This document shows, piece by piece, positions 27,793 to 37,018 of a stretch of DNA of 64,000 nucleotides. A program made the translations under genes and the position numbers. Origin of the DNA: Fidelibacterota bacterium (GTDB taxonomy: Bacteria; Marinisomatota; Marinisomatia; Marinisomatales; TCS55); NCBI GenBank assembly GCA_004124535.1, contig SCKQ01000001.1, forward strand, positions 26,837 to 90,836. The letters are read 5' to 3'. Below the pieces are notes generated by a model, which was not told the DNA's origin, searched no databases, and worked only from the letters and a program-made list of their open reading frames with translations. Within the stretch, counting starts at the first letter, position 1, and every line of letters starts with the position of its first letter.

Positions 27793-30700
27793 GCTGCTTT
27801 CGTATAGCCTTTATTAATGTAATTTTGCAGTTTTTTAAACTTTATTTCTATTTCTTCTCCACTGGGACTGATCATTTTTATTTTTTCATTGCGACCAATC
27901 TTTTTTTCAGCATGAATAGGTGCTTTTGTGGCTTGCTGTGGTCTATTTGACTGCTGTGTTTCCTGCGGCTGGGCAGTCATTCCCATGCCTGTTGTGTCTT
28001 GATGCTGGAGCTGTACATTTCTGGGCGAATATTGCTGCGCCTGGGGTTGTTGCTCCACACCTTGTAATTGTGTTCTGAATAAACGCTGCAAAGTTATTTT
28101 GTTTGTGGAGGACATCATTTCCCTGAACATCTGAAACCCTTCAGATTTGTATTCCAACAACGGGTTTTTCTGACCATAGGCGCGGAGGTTTATGCCTTCT
28201 CTTAACTGGTCCATAGCATAGAGATGATCTTTCCATTTTTCATCAGTCGAGCGCAGGATCACAAACCGCTCAAAACTGCGCATAACATCTTCCGGGATGA
28301 GTGTTTCCCGGGCTTGATACATACCCGCTGCTTCATCCATTATGCGTTGATGGATATCATCAACACTCAATTCATTTCCATTTTCCGGTAGTAACTCATC
28401 CGTGTTCACATCTACCATAAGTACTGAGGAAAAAATATGCTTTAAATGCTCCCAATCCCAATCTCTCGGATTTTCGCTACCCTGTGTTTCAAATTCATCA
28501 TCAATATAATCAGAAATCAAATTCAAGACCGTTTCACGCAGGTTTTTACCTTGCAACGCTTGATTGCGCAGGTCATATACAACCTGTCGCTGCTGATTCA
28601 TGACGTCATCATATTCAAGCAAATGTTTGCGGATACCGAAGTTGCGCTGTTCCACTTTCTTTTGCGCATTACTAATTGCCCGTGTAACCATTTTATGGGT
28701 AATTACTTCACCTTCTTCAACACCCATCTTATCCATAATTTTAGCCACGCGTTCAGAATTGAATAAGCGCATCAAGTCATCCTCCAGAGATAGATAAAAC
28801 TGTGATGAGCCTGGATCGCCTTGCCGCCCGGATCGGCCCCGTAACTGATCGTCAATCCTGCGTGATTCATGACGTTCTGTCCCCAGAATATGCAGTCCGC
28901 CCAATTCTATCACACCCTTTCCCAGTTTGATATCTGTACCACGGCCGGCCATATTTGTCGCTATGGTGACTGCTCCGGTCTGACCCGCCCTGGCAACAAT
29001 TTCGGCTTCACTTTTGTGCTGCTTGGCATTTAAAACGTTATGGGGGATACCGCGGCGCTTAAGCATTCTGGATAGTAATTCTGATGCTTCCACTGATATT
29101 GTGCCTACCAGCATCGGCTGTCCTTTGTGATGGGATTCAGCTATTTCATCGATGACAGCATTGTATTTCTCACGTTTTGTTTTGTACACCAAATCCTCTC
29201 TATCATCGCGAATGACAGTTTCGTTTGTAGGTATAACCATCACATCCAGATTATAAATACTGCTCAATTCTTCTGCCTCTGTTTCAGCCGTACCTGTCAT
29301 TCCGGACAGTTTATCATACATACGAAAATAATTTTGAATCGTGATCGTGGCTAGCGTTTGAGTTTCTCTTTTGATCTCAACATTTTCCTTGGCTTCAATG
29401 GCCTGGTGTAAACCGTCGCTGTAACGGCGCCCCGGAAGAATACGACCGGTAAATTCATCGACAATGAGTACCTGCCCATCCTGGACAACATACTCAACAT
29501 CTTTCTCATAAAGTGTTTGGGCTCGAAGTAGCTGACTGATAGTATGAATCTTTGAGCTCCGTTCTGCATGGAGCTGGTGAGCTTGTTCTTTTTCCTGCTG
29601 TTTTTGACCTGTGTCAATTGAATCATTTTCATCTATATCTTGAAGGATTTCGCCGAGATCTGGAATGACGAACATATCCGGGTTATCAGGTGCTAACGCT
29701 TCCCGGCCCTTATCTGTAATATCAATGACATGTGTTTTTTCATCAACGCTGAAATAAAGGTCTTCGTCTACTTCATGCAATTTTTTATCGCGCATGTAAT
29801 CAGACTCTATGGATTGAGTCAATGACTGCATACCTTTTTCCTGGAAAATCTTCAACAACCGTTTATGCTTTGGCATACCATGGACTGCCTGCAGGAGTTT
29901 CAATCCGGCATCATCATCTTTACCTTCAGTCAGTAGTTTTTCTGCACTTATCACCAACTCAGTTACAAGGGTTTGCTGTTTTTTAACCAGGTTTTGTACC
30001 AACGGTTTAAGGTCTCGGGATGTATTATCTATCGGCGCATCTACAGCTCCAGAAATGATTAAAGGTGTTCGGGCTTCATCAATGAGTACACTATCCACTT
30101 CATCAACAATCGCATAGACATGGTTACGCTGAACTTTATCAGCTGCCGATAAAGCCATATTATCACGGAGATAGTCAAACCCAAACTCATTATTGGTTCC
30201 ATAGGTAATATCGCAATTATAAGCTTCCTGACGGGCTTCATTATCCATGGAGTTCAAGATAAAACCAACGGTTAAGCCAAGGCGCTTAAAGATCTCACCC
30301 ATCCATTCAGCATCACGCTGGGCAAGGTAATCGTTCACTGTAATTAAATGAGTACCCTGATTCGCCAGCGCATTTAGATAAAGGGGCATTGTGGCAACCA
30401 ATGTTTTTCCTTCACCCGTTTTCATTTCTGTCACTCTGCCTTTGTGCAAAGCGATCGCGCCAATCAGCTGCACATCGTATGGAATCATTTCCCACGTGAT
30501 TTCCTGGCCAACAACACGCAAGGATTGGCCCATGAGACGTCTGCATGTTTCCTTGACCATGGCAAACGCTTCCGGGAGCAATTCATCAAGTTTTGCTTGT
30601 GTGACTTCATGAACAACTTTGCTGAATTCCTCTTTTGCCAAGCCCTTTGTTTCCACTTTCTCTTTGGCAGCATCTCGAGCCGAAATGGTTTCATTTCTCA

Positions 30701-30842
30701 TCGCTATAGTGCGGGCTACAAGATCATCATTTGATTTGCCACTGAGTGTTTCATAAATAGCATTTATTTCATATACCATGGGCTGCAAATTCTTTGTATC
30801 ACGTTCGGATTTTGTTCCTAAAATCTTTTTTAATATATTCAT
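27789..30842 (-). CDS. secA: Preprotein translocase ATPase SecA
   Basis: A 1017-residue SecA, the ATPase motor that drives preproteins through SecYEG. Seen in order: Walker A MKTGEGKTLVATMPLYLNAL near residue 101, the DEVDSVLIDEARTPLIISG helicase motif, the GMTGTAETEAEE region, MAGRGTDIKLG, and LRGRSGRQGDPGSSQFYLS. A ~110-residue, Gln/Glu-rich linker insertion lies at about residues 270-430. The C-terminal zinc motif (CxCxxxxxCH) usual in SecA is absent; the protein ends in GRNEKIKMISPSGEEIEIK and a lysine-rich tail. The start lies five bases after the nusB stop. Confidence 0.96.
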   Translation of the reverse strand: MNILKKILGTKSERDTKNLQPMVYEINAIYETLSGKSNDDLVARTIAMRNETISARDAAKEKVETKGLAKEEFSKVVHEVTQAKLDELLPEAFAMVKETCRRLMGQSLRVVGQEITWEMIPYDVQLIGAIALHKGRVTEMKTGEGKTLVATMPLYLNALANQGTHLITVNDYLAQRDAEWMGEIFKRLGLTVGFILNSMDNEARQEAYNCDITYGTNNEFGFDYLRDNMALSAADKVQRNHVYAIVDEVDSVLIDEARTPLIISGAVDAPIDNTSRDLKPLVQNLVKKQQTLVTELVISAEKLLTEGKDDDAGLKLLQAVHGMPKHKRLLKIFQEKGMQSLTQSIESDYMRDKKLHEVDEDLYFSVDEKTHVIDITDKGREALAPDNPDMFVIPDLGEILQDIDENDSIDTGQKQQEKEQAHQLHAERSSKIHTISQLLRAQTLYEKDVEYVVQDGQVLIVDEFTGRILPGRRYSDGLHQAIEAKENVEIKRETQTLATITIQNYFRMYDKLSGMTGTAETEAEELSSIYNLDVMVIPTNETVIRDDREDLVYKTKREKYNAVIDEIAESHHKGQPMLVGTISVEASELLSRMLKRRGIPHNVLNAKQHKSEAEIVARAGQTGAVTIATNMAGRGTDIKLGKGVIELGGLHILGTERHESRRIDDQLRGRSGRQGDPGSSQFYLSLEDDLMRLFNSERVAKIMDKMGVEEGEVITHKMVTRAISNAQKKVEQRNFGIRKHLLEYDDVMNQQRQVVYDLRNQALQGKNLRETVLNLISDYIDDEFETQGSENPRDWDWEHLKHIFSSVLMVDVNTDELLPENGNELSVDDIHQRIMDEAAGMYQARETLIPEDVMRSFERFVILRSTDEKWKDHLYAMDQLREGINLRAYGQKNPLLEYKSEGFQMFREMMSSTNKITLQRLFRTQLQGVEQQPQAQQYSPRNVQLQHQDTTGMGMTAQPQETQQSNRPQQATKAPIHAEKKIGRNEKIKMISPSGEEIEIKFKKLQNYINKGYTKAA

Positions 30843-30847
30843 CTTGA

Positions 30848-31282
30848 TTAACTGGCTTTTGCCTGTTTTGGCTTATATAATATTGATTGTTTATACACTG
30901 CATCCAGAATACCATTGACAAAACTTGAACTTTCGGCAGTGCTGTATTCTTTAGCGATTTCGATTGCTTCACTTATCACAACTTTTGGCGGTACATCATT
31001 GATAAACAGCATTTCTGTAATCGCCATGCGCATAATCAGTTTATCCAATAATGCGATACGGCTGAATTCCCAATTTTTTAGGTGTTCATCGATCAACTTA
31101 TCACATCCCTCAACCTGGGAGATGGTTTCCATAAAAAGTGAGCGAATAAAATCTTTATTGCCGTTACTATATTTTTCCCGCTTATAAACATCTTTGAGAA
31201 TTTTCTTCGGTTCTTCATTGATTTGAGCTGCAGAGTATAATGCACAGAGCACGCCAATTCTAGCTTTGCGTCTGGGGTGCAT
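30848..31282 (-). CDS. nusB: Transcription antitermination factor NusB
   Basis: A 144-residue all-helical NusB protein. It begins with a basic R-RKARIGVLCALYSA segment and ends with VVISEAIEIAKEYSTAESSSFVNGILD, a clear NusB signature. It binds boxA RNA with NusE (S10) and supports rRNA transcription antitermination. It lies in an operon between the leucine-type dehydrogenase and secA, with gaps of two and five bases. Confidence 0.93.
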   Translation of the reverse strand: MHPRRKARIGVLCALYSAAQINEEPKKILKDVYKREKYSNGNKDFIRSLFMETISQVEGCDKLIDEHLKNWEFSRIALLDKLIMRMAITEMLFINDVPPKVVISEAIEIAKEYSTAESSSFVNGILDAVYKQSILYKPKQAKAS

Positions 31283-31284
31283 TT

Positions 31285-32388
31285 TTAATTATCCCGCTTG
31301 TTCATCGGGTTTTGCTTTGGCAGAAATACATTGCGCAATTTGCTGATTTCTTCCATGCGTTGGATGGCCACTTTTTCAGCAGCTTTGTTTGTTGGAATAT
31401 TTTCCTTATCAGAGGTGTTATATATGGTCATCAAGGTGTCGTAAATACCTTCGGCTTGATTAAAGGCTCTTTCTCTGTTATAGCCATCAATTTCATTAGC
31501 GACGTTGATTAATCCACCCGCATTGATAGCATAATCCGGTGCATATAAAATACCCATATCTTTCAGTGCTTGCCCGTGTTTAGCTTCCTCTGCTAATTGA
31601 TTATTGGCTGCTCCGGCAACTATAGACACTTTCAATTTGGGCAAGGTATCATCATTGATAGTCGCTCCCAAGGCACAAGGTGCATAGATGTCTACATCAA
31701 GATCATAAATTTCATCCAGATCTATAATAGATGCATTGCAATCATCAGCGACTTTTTTCAAGCTCTGTTGATCAATATCCGTCGCATAAATCTCCACTTC
31801 TTCTTCAGCAAGGTATTTACATAAATGATATCCAACATTGCCAACACCTTGTACAGAAACTTTTAATCCACTCAAACTATCTTTACCCATCTGTTTTTTC
31901 ACAGTGGCTTTCATGCCAATATACGTACCGAATGCCGTGACCGGTGAAGGATCGCCGCTGCCACCCAATGCCCGGGAAATACCGGTCACATATTGTGTTT
32001 CCATGCGCACCCATTCCATATCATGTACAGTTGTTCCGACATCTTCAGCGGTGATATATCTGCCACCCAGGCCTTGTACAAATCGTCCAAATGAACGAAA
32101 CAAGACTTCAGACTTATCTTTCTTGGAATCACCGAATATGACTGCTTTACCACCCCCAAGGTTGAGCTGGGCAATGGCAGCTTTATAGCTCATACCTCGT
32201 GATAAACGTAATACATCTTTTAAAGCATCATCTTCCGATTTATAATTCCACATTCTACATCCGCCCAAAGCAGGTCCGATTGTTGTATTATGTATAGCAA
32301 TAATAGATTTCAAGCCAGTATCAGGATCATTGCAGAAAACTACCTGTTCATGATCTTTAAAATTCATTTCCTCAAACACCGTTTGCAT
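31285..32388 (-). CDS. Leucine/valine-type amino acid dehydrogenase
   Basis: A 367-residue enzyme of the Glu/Leu/Phe/Val dehydrogenase family, in the short leucine/valine dehydrogenase group. The N-terminal domain shows GPALGGCRMW, SYKAAIAQLNLGGGKAVI with the catalytic Lys, and a TAEDVGTT segment. The C-terminal Rossmann domain has VQGVGNVG and later AGAANNQL. It deaminates branched-chain amino acids to 2-oxo acids with NAD. It sits next to a branched-chain aminotransferase, which supports the assignment to branched-chain amino-acid catabolism. Confidence 0.9.
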   Translation of the reverse strand: MQTVFEEMNFKDHEQVVFCNDPDTGLKSIIAIHNTTIGPALGGCRMWNYKSEDDALKDVLRLSRGMSYKAAIAQLNLGGGKAVIFGDSKKDKSEVLFRSFGRFVQGLGGRYITAEDVGTTVHDMEWVRMETQYVTGISRALGGSGDPSPVTAFGTYIGMKATVKKQMGKDSLSGLKVSVQGVGNVGYHLCKYLAEEEVEIYATDIDQQSLKKVADDCNASIIDLDEIYDLDVDIYAPCALGATINDDTLPKLKVSIVAGAANNQLAEEAKHGQALKDMGILYAPDYAINAGGLINVANEIDGYNRERAFNQAEGIYDTLMTIYNTSDKENIPTNKAAEKVAIQRMEEISKLRNVFLPKQNPMNKRDN

Positions 32389-32395
32389 TTAATAC

Positions 32396-33445
32396 CTATC
32401 CTGATTTGTGTTCATTAACTGGGTGTAGCCAGCCAAATGTGTCTTCACATTCTTCTCGCTGAATACCTAATAACATTTTTCTGATTTTTCCAGTGACATG
32501 ACCTGTAACACCATTATTGAAACTATGTTCTTGTCCTTGATGAGTGATTTTTCCCACTGGGTTTACAACCACTGCTGTTCCTGTACAAAACACTTCATCT
32601 GCTGCTAATACTACATCCAAAGAAACATCTGTTTCCTGCACATCAAAACCCAGTTTTTCTCTGGCTAATTTGATAACGGAATCTCGGGTTATACCAGGCA
32701 GTATGGAACCACACAGCTTTGGGGTTTTTAATGTATTTCCTTTAAAAACAAATAGATTAGCAGAACCAAGTTCTTCTATAAGTCGTTCATCACTAGCATT
32801 TAAATAAATGACTTCATCAAAACCTTCTTTTTTTGCTTCTGAAAGCGGAAACAATGATGCAGAATAATTACCGATGGCCTTAGCATTACCGATTCCTTTA
32901 GGTGCGGCACGATGATATTCATCGGAGACTTTTAAATGTAACGGTTTTACCCCATCTTTGAAATAAGGGCCTACAGGAGACACAAAAATCATAAAAGTAT
33001 ATTCTTCAGCTGGTCGAACACCCAGCGCTGGTGATGTACCCCAAACAATCGGGCGTATATACAGGCTACCTTTCCTATAAGGTGGAATATATTCAATATT
33101 ATCCTGAATTGTCCTTTCAATAGCATGAAGAAAAAACTCTGTATTCATTTCCGGGATACAAAGCCGTTTGGTTGACATGGCCATCCGCTGCGCATTCATT
33201 TCCGGCCTGAACATGATGATGCGATCTTTTACGGTTCGAAATGCTTTTGTTCCTTCAAATACACCTTGTCCATAATTCAACACTCCGGCAGCTGGTGATA
33301 ATTGTATTGTGCCATAAGGTACAAGTTCGCCCCCGCTCCAGCTCTCACCCGTTTTACATGTTGCTTTAAACATGCTTTTGGTTTCAAGGGCATCAAATCC
33401 CAGACTGTCCCAATCAATTTTCTTTGGATCTAAAGCTATCATCAA
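32396..33445 (-). CDS. ilvE: Branched-chain amino acid aminotransferase
   Basis: A 349-residue PLP enzyme of fold type IV, in the longer class typified by eukaryotic and Bacillus YwaA/YbgE enzymes. Motifs include LNYGQGVFEGTKAFR near the N-terminus, YIRPIVWGTSPALGV, the PLP lysine in NAKAIGNYSASL, and the EELGSANLFVF and CGSILPGITRDSV segments. It interconverts leucine, isoleucine and valine with their 2-oxo acids. Its start overlaps the acyl-CoA dehydrogenase stop by four bases, indicating coupling. Confidence 0.94.
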   Translation of the reverse strand: MMIALDPKKIDWDSLGFDALETKSMFKATCKTGESWSGGELVPYGTIQLSPAAGVLNYGQGVFEGTKAFRTVKDRIIMFRPEMNAQRMAMSTKRLCIPEMNTEFFLHAIERTIQDNIEYIPPYRKGSLYIRPIVWGTSPALGVRPAEEYTFMIFVSPVGPYFKDGVKPLHLKVSDEYHRAAPKGIGNAKAIGNYSASLFPLSEAKKEGFDEVIYLNASDERLIEELGSANLFVFKGNTLKTPKLCGSILPGITRDSVIKLAREKLGFDVQETDVSLDVVLAADEVFCTGTAVVVNPVGKITHQGQEHSFNNGVTGHVTGKIRKMLLGIQREECEDTFGWLHPVNEHKSG

Positions 33446-34584
33446 TTCCCCAATACTGATTTGGCAATAACCAATTGCTGGATTTCGGATGTACCTTCAT
33501 AGATCTGGGTAATTTTGGCATCACGCATTAAGCGTTCTACGCCATATTCCTGCATATATCCATAGCCGCCAAATATCTGTACACAATCTGTCGCTGCATC
33601 CATGGCCGTTTGTGAAGCAAACACTTTCGCCATGGCCGCTTCCCTTCTGAATGGTTTGCCTTCATCTTTCAATTTTGCTGCACGATGGATCAACATTCTG
33701 GATGCATCCACATTGGTTGCCATCGTAGCAATTTTATCCTGGATTGCTCCAAAGGAACCAATGGTTTTCCCAAACTGCTTCCGTTCTTTTGCATATTCCA
33801 CTGAACGTTCTAAAGCTGCTCTGGCAATACCCAGGGCTTGGCTGGCAATCCCAATGCGGCCCCCATCCAGAGTACTCAAAGCTATTTTGAATCCCTTGCC
33901 TTCTGCACCGATTAAATTTTCAACCGGAACCCTGCAATTCTCAAAATAAAGTTCACATGTGTCAGAGCCGCGGACACCCAGTTTATCTTCTTTTTTCCCA
34001 TGGGAAAAACCGGGCGTACCTTTTTCAACTATCAATGTGGAAATTCCTTTGTAACCTATGCCCTTCTCGGTCATTAAAAAAATAACGACAACATTTGAAC
34101 TGATACCATTACTCACCCAGTTTTTCGTACCATTAATTATATAGTGATCACCATCTTTTTGAGCGAAGGCGAGCATATTGCTGGCATCTGAACCCGATTG
34201 CGGCTCACTCAATGAAAAAGCGCCCAACCATTCACCGGACGCCAATTTTTTTAAATATTTCTCGCGCTGGTCATTGTTGGCATATTTATACAATAAATGG
34301 CACACTAGGCAATTATTTACCGACATGATGACACCCATAGATGCATCCACGCTGCAAATTTCTTCCATGGCAATACAATAGCTGATGGTATCCAGACCCG
34401 CTCCGCTCCACTTTTCGGGAATCATCATACCCATAAAGCCCAATTCGCCAAACATTTTTAATTGTTCTTTGGGAAATTCAGCTTTTTCATCCCGTTCTAT
34501 CACACCCGGAGCCAAATGCTCCTTGGCGAATTCACGGGCAGTTTTTTGTATTAGCTGTTGTTCTTCTGTGTACGAAAAATCCAT
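33442..34584 (-). CDS. Short-chain/branched acyl-CoA dehydrogenase
   Basis: A 380-residue acyl-CoA dehydrogenase with the FAD and substrate signatures: GAFSLSEPQSGSDAS, then TKNWVSNG, a GVRGSDTCELYF segment, ERKQFGKTIG, and at the C-terminus the catalytic Glu in IYEGTSEIQQL. It oxidises acyl-CoA to enoyl-CoA and passes electrons to ETF. Butyryl-, isovaleryl- or 2-methylbutyryl-CoA are possible substrates; the operon context favours branched-chain catabolism. It overlaps the thiolase stop codon by one base. Confidence 0.92.
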   Translation of the reverse strand: MDFSYTEEQQLIQKTAREFAKEHLAPGVIERDEKAEFPKEQLKMFGELGFMGMMIPEKWSGAGLDTISYCIAMEEICSVDASMGVIMSVNNCLVCHLLYKYANNDQREKYLKKLASGEWLGAFSLSEPQSGSDASNMLAFAQKDGDHYIINGTKNWVSNGISSNVVVIFLMTEKGIGYKGISTLIVEKGTPGFSHGKKEDKLGVRGSDTCELYFENCRVPVENLIGAEGKGFKIALSTLDGGRIGIASQALGIARAALERSVEYAKERKQFGKTIGSFGAIQDKIATMATNVDASRMLIHRAAKLKDEGKPFRREAAMAKVFASQTAMDAATDCVQIFGGYGYMQEYGVERLMRDAKITQIYEGTSEIQQLVIAKSVLGN

Positions 34585-35768
34585 TATACCTTTTCCACGA
34601 TTAATGCCGAAGCTTCACCACCGCCAATACATAACGTGGCTAGCCCGGTTTTTGCTTTTTTATTTTCCATGGCATAGATCAAAGTAGTAAGGATGCGCGC
34701 GCCGCTGGCGCCGATGGGATGGCCCAGAGCAATGGCACCGCCGTTAACATTCACGATATTTTCATCAAGATTGAAATCATCAATGGCTGCCTTGGCTACC
34801 GGAGCAAAAGCTTCATTGATTTCCCAGAGGTCAATTGCTGCCGAATCAAGACCTGCTTTATCCAAAACGGTTTTTATGGCCTTGACGGGCGCTGTTGTAA
34901 ACCACTCTGGTTCTTGCGCTGCTGATGCCTGGGCGACAATTTTCACTTTTGGTTTGAGTCCCAGTTCTTCCGCCTTTGCCGCTGACATCATTAATACAGC
35001 AGCTGCGCCATCATTGATCTTGGAAGCATTGGCAGCGGTTACAGTACCATCTTTTTCAAAGGAAGGACGCAGTGTTTTCATTTTATCGAAATCAGCCCTG
35101 GCCGGTTCGTCATCTTCAGCAATAACGACAGGGTCTCCTTTACGCCGGGGCACTTCCACAGCTGTTATCTCATTACTAAATAATTTTTCTTTTTGCGCAT
35201 TTAGCGCACGGCTGTACGATTGTTCCGCAAATGCATCCTGTTCTTCACGGGAATAATTCTTATCCCGAGCGCACATTTCCGCACAATTGCCCATATGCTG
35301 ATCAGTATACACATCCCAGAGACCATCTTTGATCACACTGTCTTCAATGCTACCGTGTCCCAGCCGATAACCGGAACGCCCCTTGATTAATAAATACGGA
35401 GCTGCTGACATATTTTCCATACCGCCAGCAATAACTACTTCGGCATCGCCACACTGAATGGCCTGCGCGCCCAGCATGACCGCTTTCAAACCCGAGCCGC
35501 ACATTTTATTGATCGTCAGGCATTCAACGCTGTTAGGCAGCCCGGCAAATAATGCCGCCTGCCGCGCCGGAGCTTGGCCCAGACCTGCCGCAAGAACATT
35601 GCCCATGATCACTTCATCCACAACATTGACATCAATACCCGTTTCATCCAATATTGCATTTATGGCAACAGCACCGAGTTTAGGAGCGGAAACAGAAGCT
35701 AAACTGCCCTGAAAAGCTCCCACTGGTGTTCGTTTTGCTGCAATGATCACAACTTCATTTGAATTCAT
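34584..35768 (-). CDS. Acetyl-CoA C-acetyltransferase (thiolase)
   Basis: A 394-residue thiolase. The nucleophilic Cys90 lies in NKMCGSGLKAV; the C-terminal GHPIGASGAR and LCIGGGEASA segments carry the active-site His and second Cys. It cleaves or condenses 3-oxoacyl-CoA, releasing acetyl-CoA. It is the first gene of the long minus-strand operon running through acyl-CoA dehydrogenase, aminotransferase, dehydrogenase, nusB and secA. Biosynthetic and degradative thiolases are not separable by eye; the context favours degradation. Confidence 0.94.
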   Translation of the reverse strand: MNSNEVVIIAAKRTPVGAFQGSLASVSAPKLGAVAINAILDETGIDVNVVDEVIMGNVLAAGLGQAPARQAALFAGLPNSVECLTINKMCGSGLKAVMLGAQAIQCGDAEVVIAGGMENMSAAPYLLIKGRSGYRLGHGSIEDSVIKDGLWDVYTDQHMGNCAEMCARDKNYSREEQDAFAEQSYSRALNAQKEKLFSNEITAVEVPRRKGDPVVIAEDDEPARADFDKMKTLRPSFEKDGTVTAANASKINDGAAAVLMMSAAKAEELGLKPKVKIVAQASAAQEPEWFTTAPVKAIKTVLDKAGLDSAAIDLWEINEAFAPVAKAAIDDFNLDENIVNVNGGAIALGHPIGASGARILTTLIYAMENKKAKTGLATLCIGGGEASALIVEKV

Positions 35769-36003
35769 AATTAGACCTTAATTTTTGCGTAAATAGCGGA
35801 TGGCTAAGGCTATTGTTGGTAACAACCACTTCATGACTAGAACACAGTAGCCCCGTAAAGCCCTGATATATGTAAAAAAACATCGTTTGTTTAATAATTG
35901 TCTGTTTCCGTCTCGGGCAATTTATCGCTAAAAATTGCGCCGAAAGTTAGTATTGTTTATTCCGGGAAACATGGATTTTTACGGTATAACCCAGCACTTA
36001 AAT

Positions 36004-36954
36004 TTACTCCTTATTGCCTCCATTGGCCTTATCGTAGGCCTTAATGATATCCCGCACCAGTTTATGACGCACCACATCGCTTTCATTCAGTTCTACGAAG
36101 CCTATACCATCCACTCCTTTAAGGATCTTTATGACATCGATCAGTCCGGAGTCAGAACGTTTGGGTAAATCAATCTGTGTAATGTCCCCTGTAATGATGG
36201 CTTTGGAATTCACACCCAAGCGGGTCAGGAACATTTTCATCTGCATGGGGGTTGAATTCTGCGCCTCATCCAAGATCAGAAAAGAGTTGTTAAGGGTCCG
36301 GCCGCGCATATATGCCAGGGGGATTATTTCGATGATATTTTTGTTTAATATCGGTTTTAGTTTGTTGGCCGGCACCATTTCATTCAGCGCGTCATAAAGC
36401 GGTGTCAGGTACGGGTCCACTTTTTCTTTCAGATCGCCCGGAAGAAACCCCAGACTCTCCCCAGCTTCAACAGCAGGACGGCATAAAATGATGCGGTCTA
36501 CATCGTGATTTTCCAATGCCGCTACGGCAAAGGCCACAGCAATGAATGTTTTGCCCGTTCCGGCGGGTCCAACTGAAAATACAATATCATCCCTGTTGAC
36601 CATCTGCACATAGTGTTTCTGGCCAGCTGTCCGCGGAACGATGGCACCTTTTTTTCCATAATGAATCACTTCATGAGGAACTTCCTTAGTATGTCCATTT
36701 TCAGACCGGATTACTTTGATCAGCTGGTGAACGTTTTTTTTCGTTAATGTCCCTTTGCGACTCACTGTCAGGATCATTTCGTGGATGATCTCATGTACCA
36801 TTTCCACATCCCTTTTTAACCCATCCAGCTTAATTTCATTCCCGCGCACCAGTATTTCTGTAGAAAATGTATCGTTTAACAAACGAACATGGGTATCGGC
36901 TACGCCAAGAAGTGTCTGTAAATCAACACCTTTTAATTCAATAGTTTTCTTCAT
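36004..36954 (-). CDS. PhoH family ATPase
   Basis: A 316-residue PhoH-like protein with an N-terminal KH-like region (about residues 1-85) and a P-loop ATPase domain: Walker A SVGPAGTGKTFIAV near residue 132, RPAVEAGESLGFLPGD, and Walker B SFLILDEAQN. A TGDITQIDLP motif and VRHKLVRDII end complete the PhoH signature. PhoH/YbeZ proteins are RNA-binding helicase-like ATPases that often work with the endoribonuclease YbeY; no ybeY is seen nearby. The gene is monocistronic here. Confidence 0.92.
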   Translation of the reverse strand: MKKTIELKGVDLQTLLGVADTHVRLLNDTFSTEILVRGNEIKLDGLKRDVEMVHEIIHEMILTVSRKGTLTKKNVHQLIKVIRSENGHTKEVPHEVIHYGKKGAIVPRTAGQKHYVQMVNRDDIVFSVGPAGTGKTFIAVAFAVAALENHDVDRIILCRPAVEAGESLGFLPGDLKEKVDPYLTPLYDALNEMVPANKLKPILNKNIIEIIPLAYMRGRTLNNSFLILDEAQNSTPMQMKMFLTRLGVNSKAIITGDITQIDLPKRSDSGLIDVIKILKGVDGIGFVELNESDVVRHKLVRDIIKAYDKANGGNKE

Positions 36955-37018
36955 CCTTTAGTGATTCTGTATTAAGTTTTCAGCCTTGAGAAACAGGCAG
37001 ATATACCACGCCTTAAAA

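Noticed and set aside
34693..35256. Long plus-strand open frame opposite the thiolase
   Set aside because: It is an antisense shadow of the thiolase gene with no ribosome site or recognisable domain.
35900..35945. Imperfect inverted repeat (GCAATTT...AAATTGC) after phoH
   Set aside because: No T run on either strand and a bulge in the stem, so not called as a terminator.
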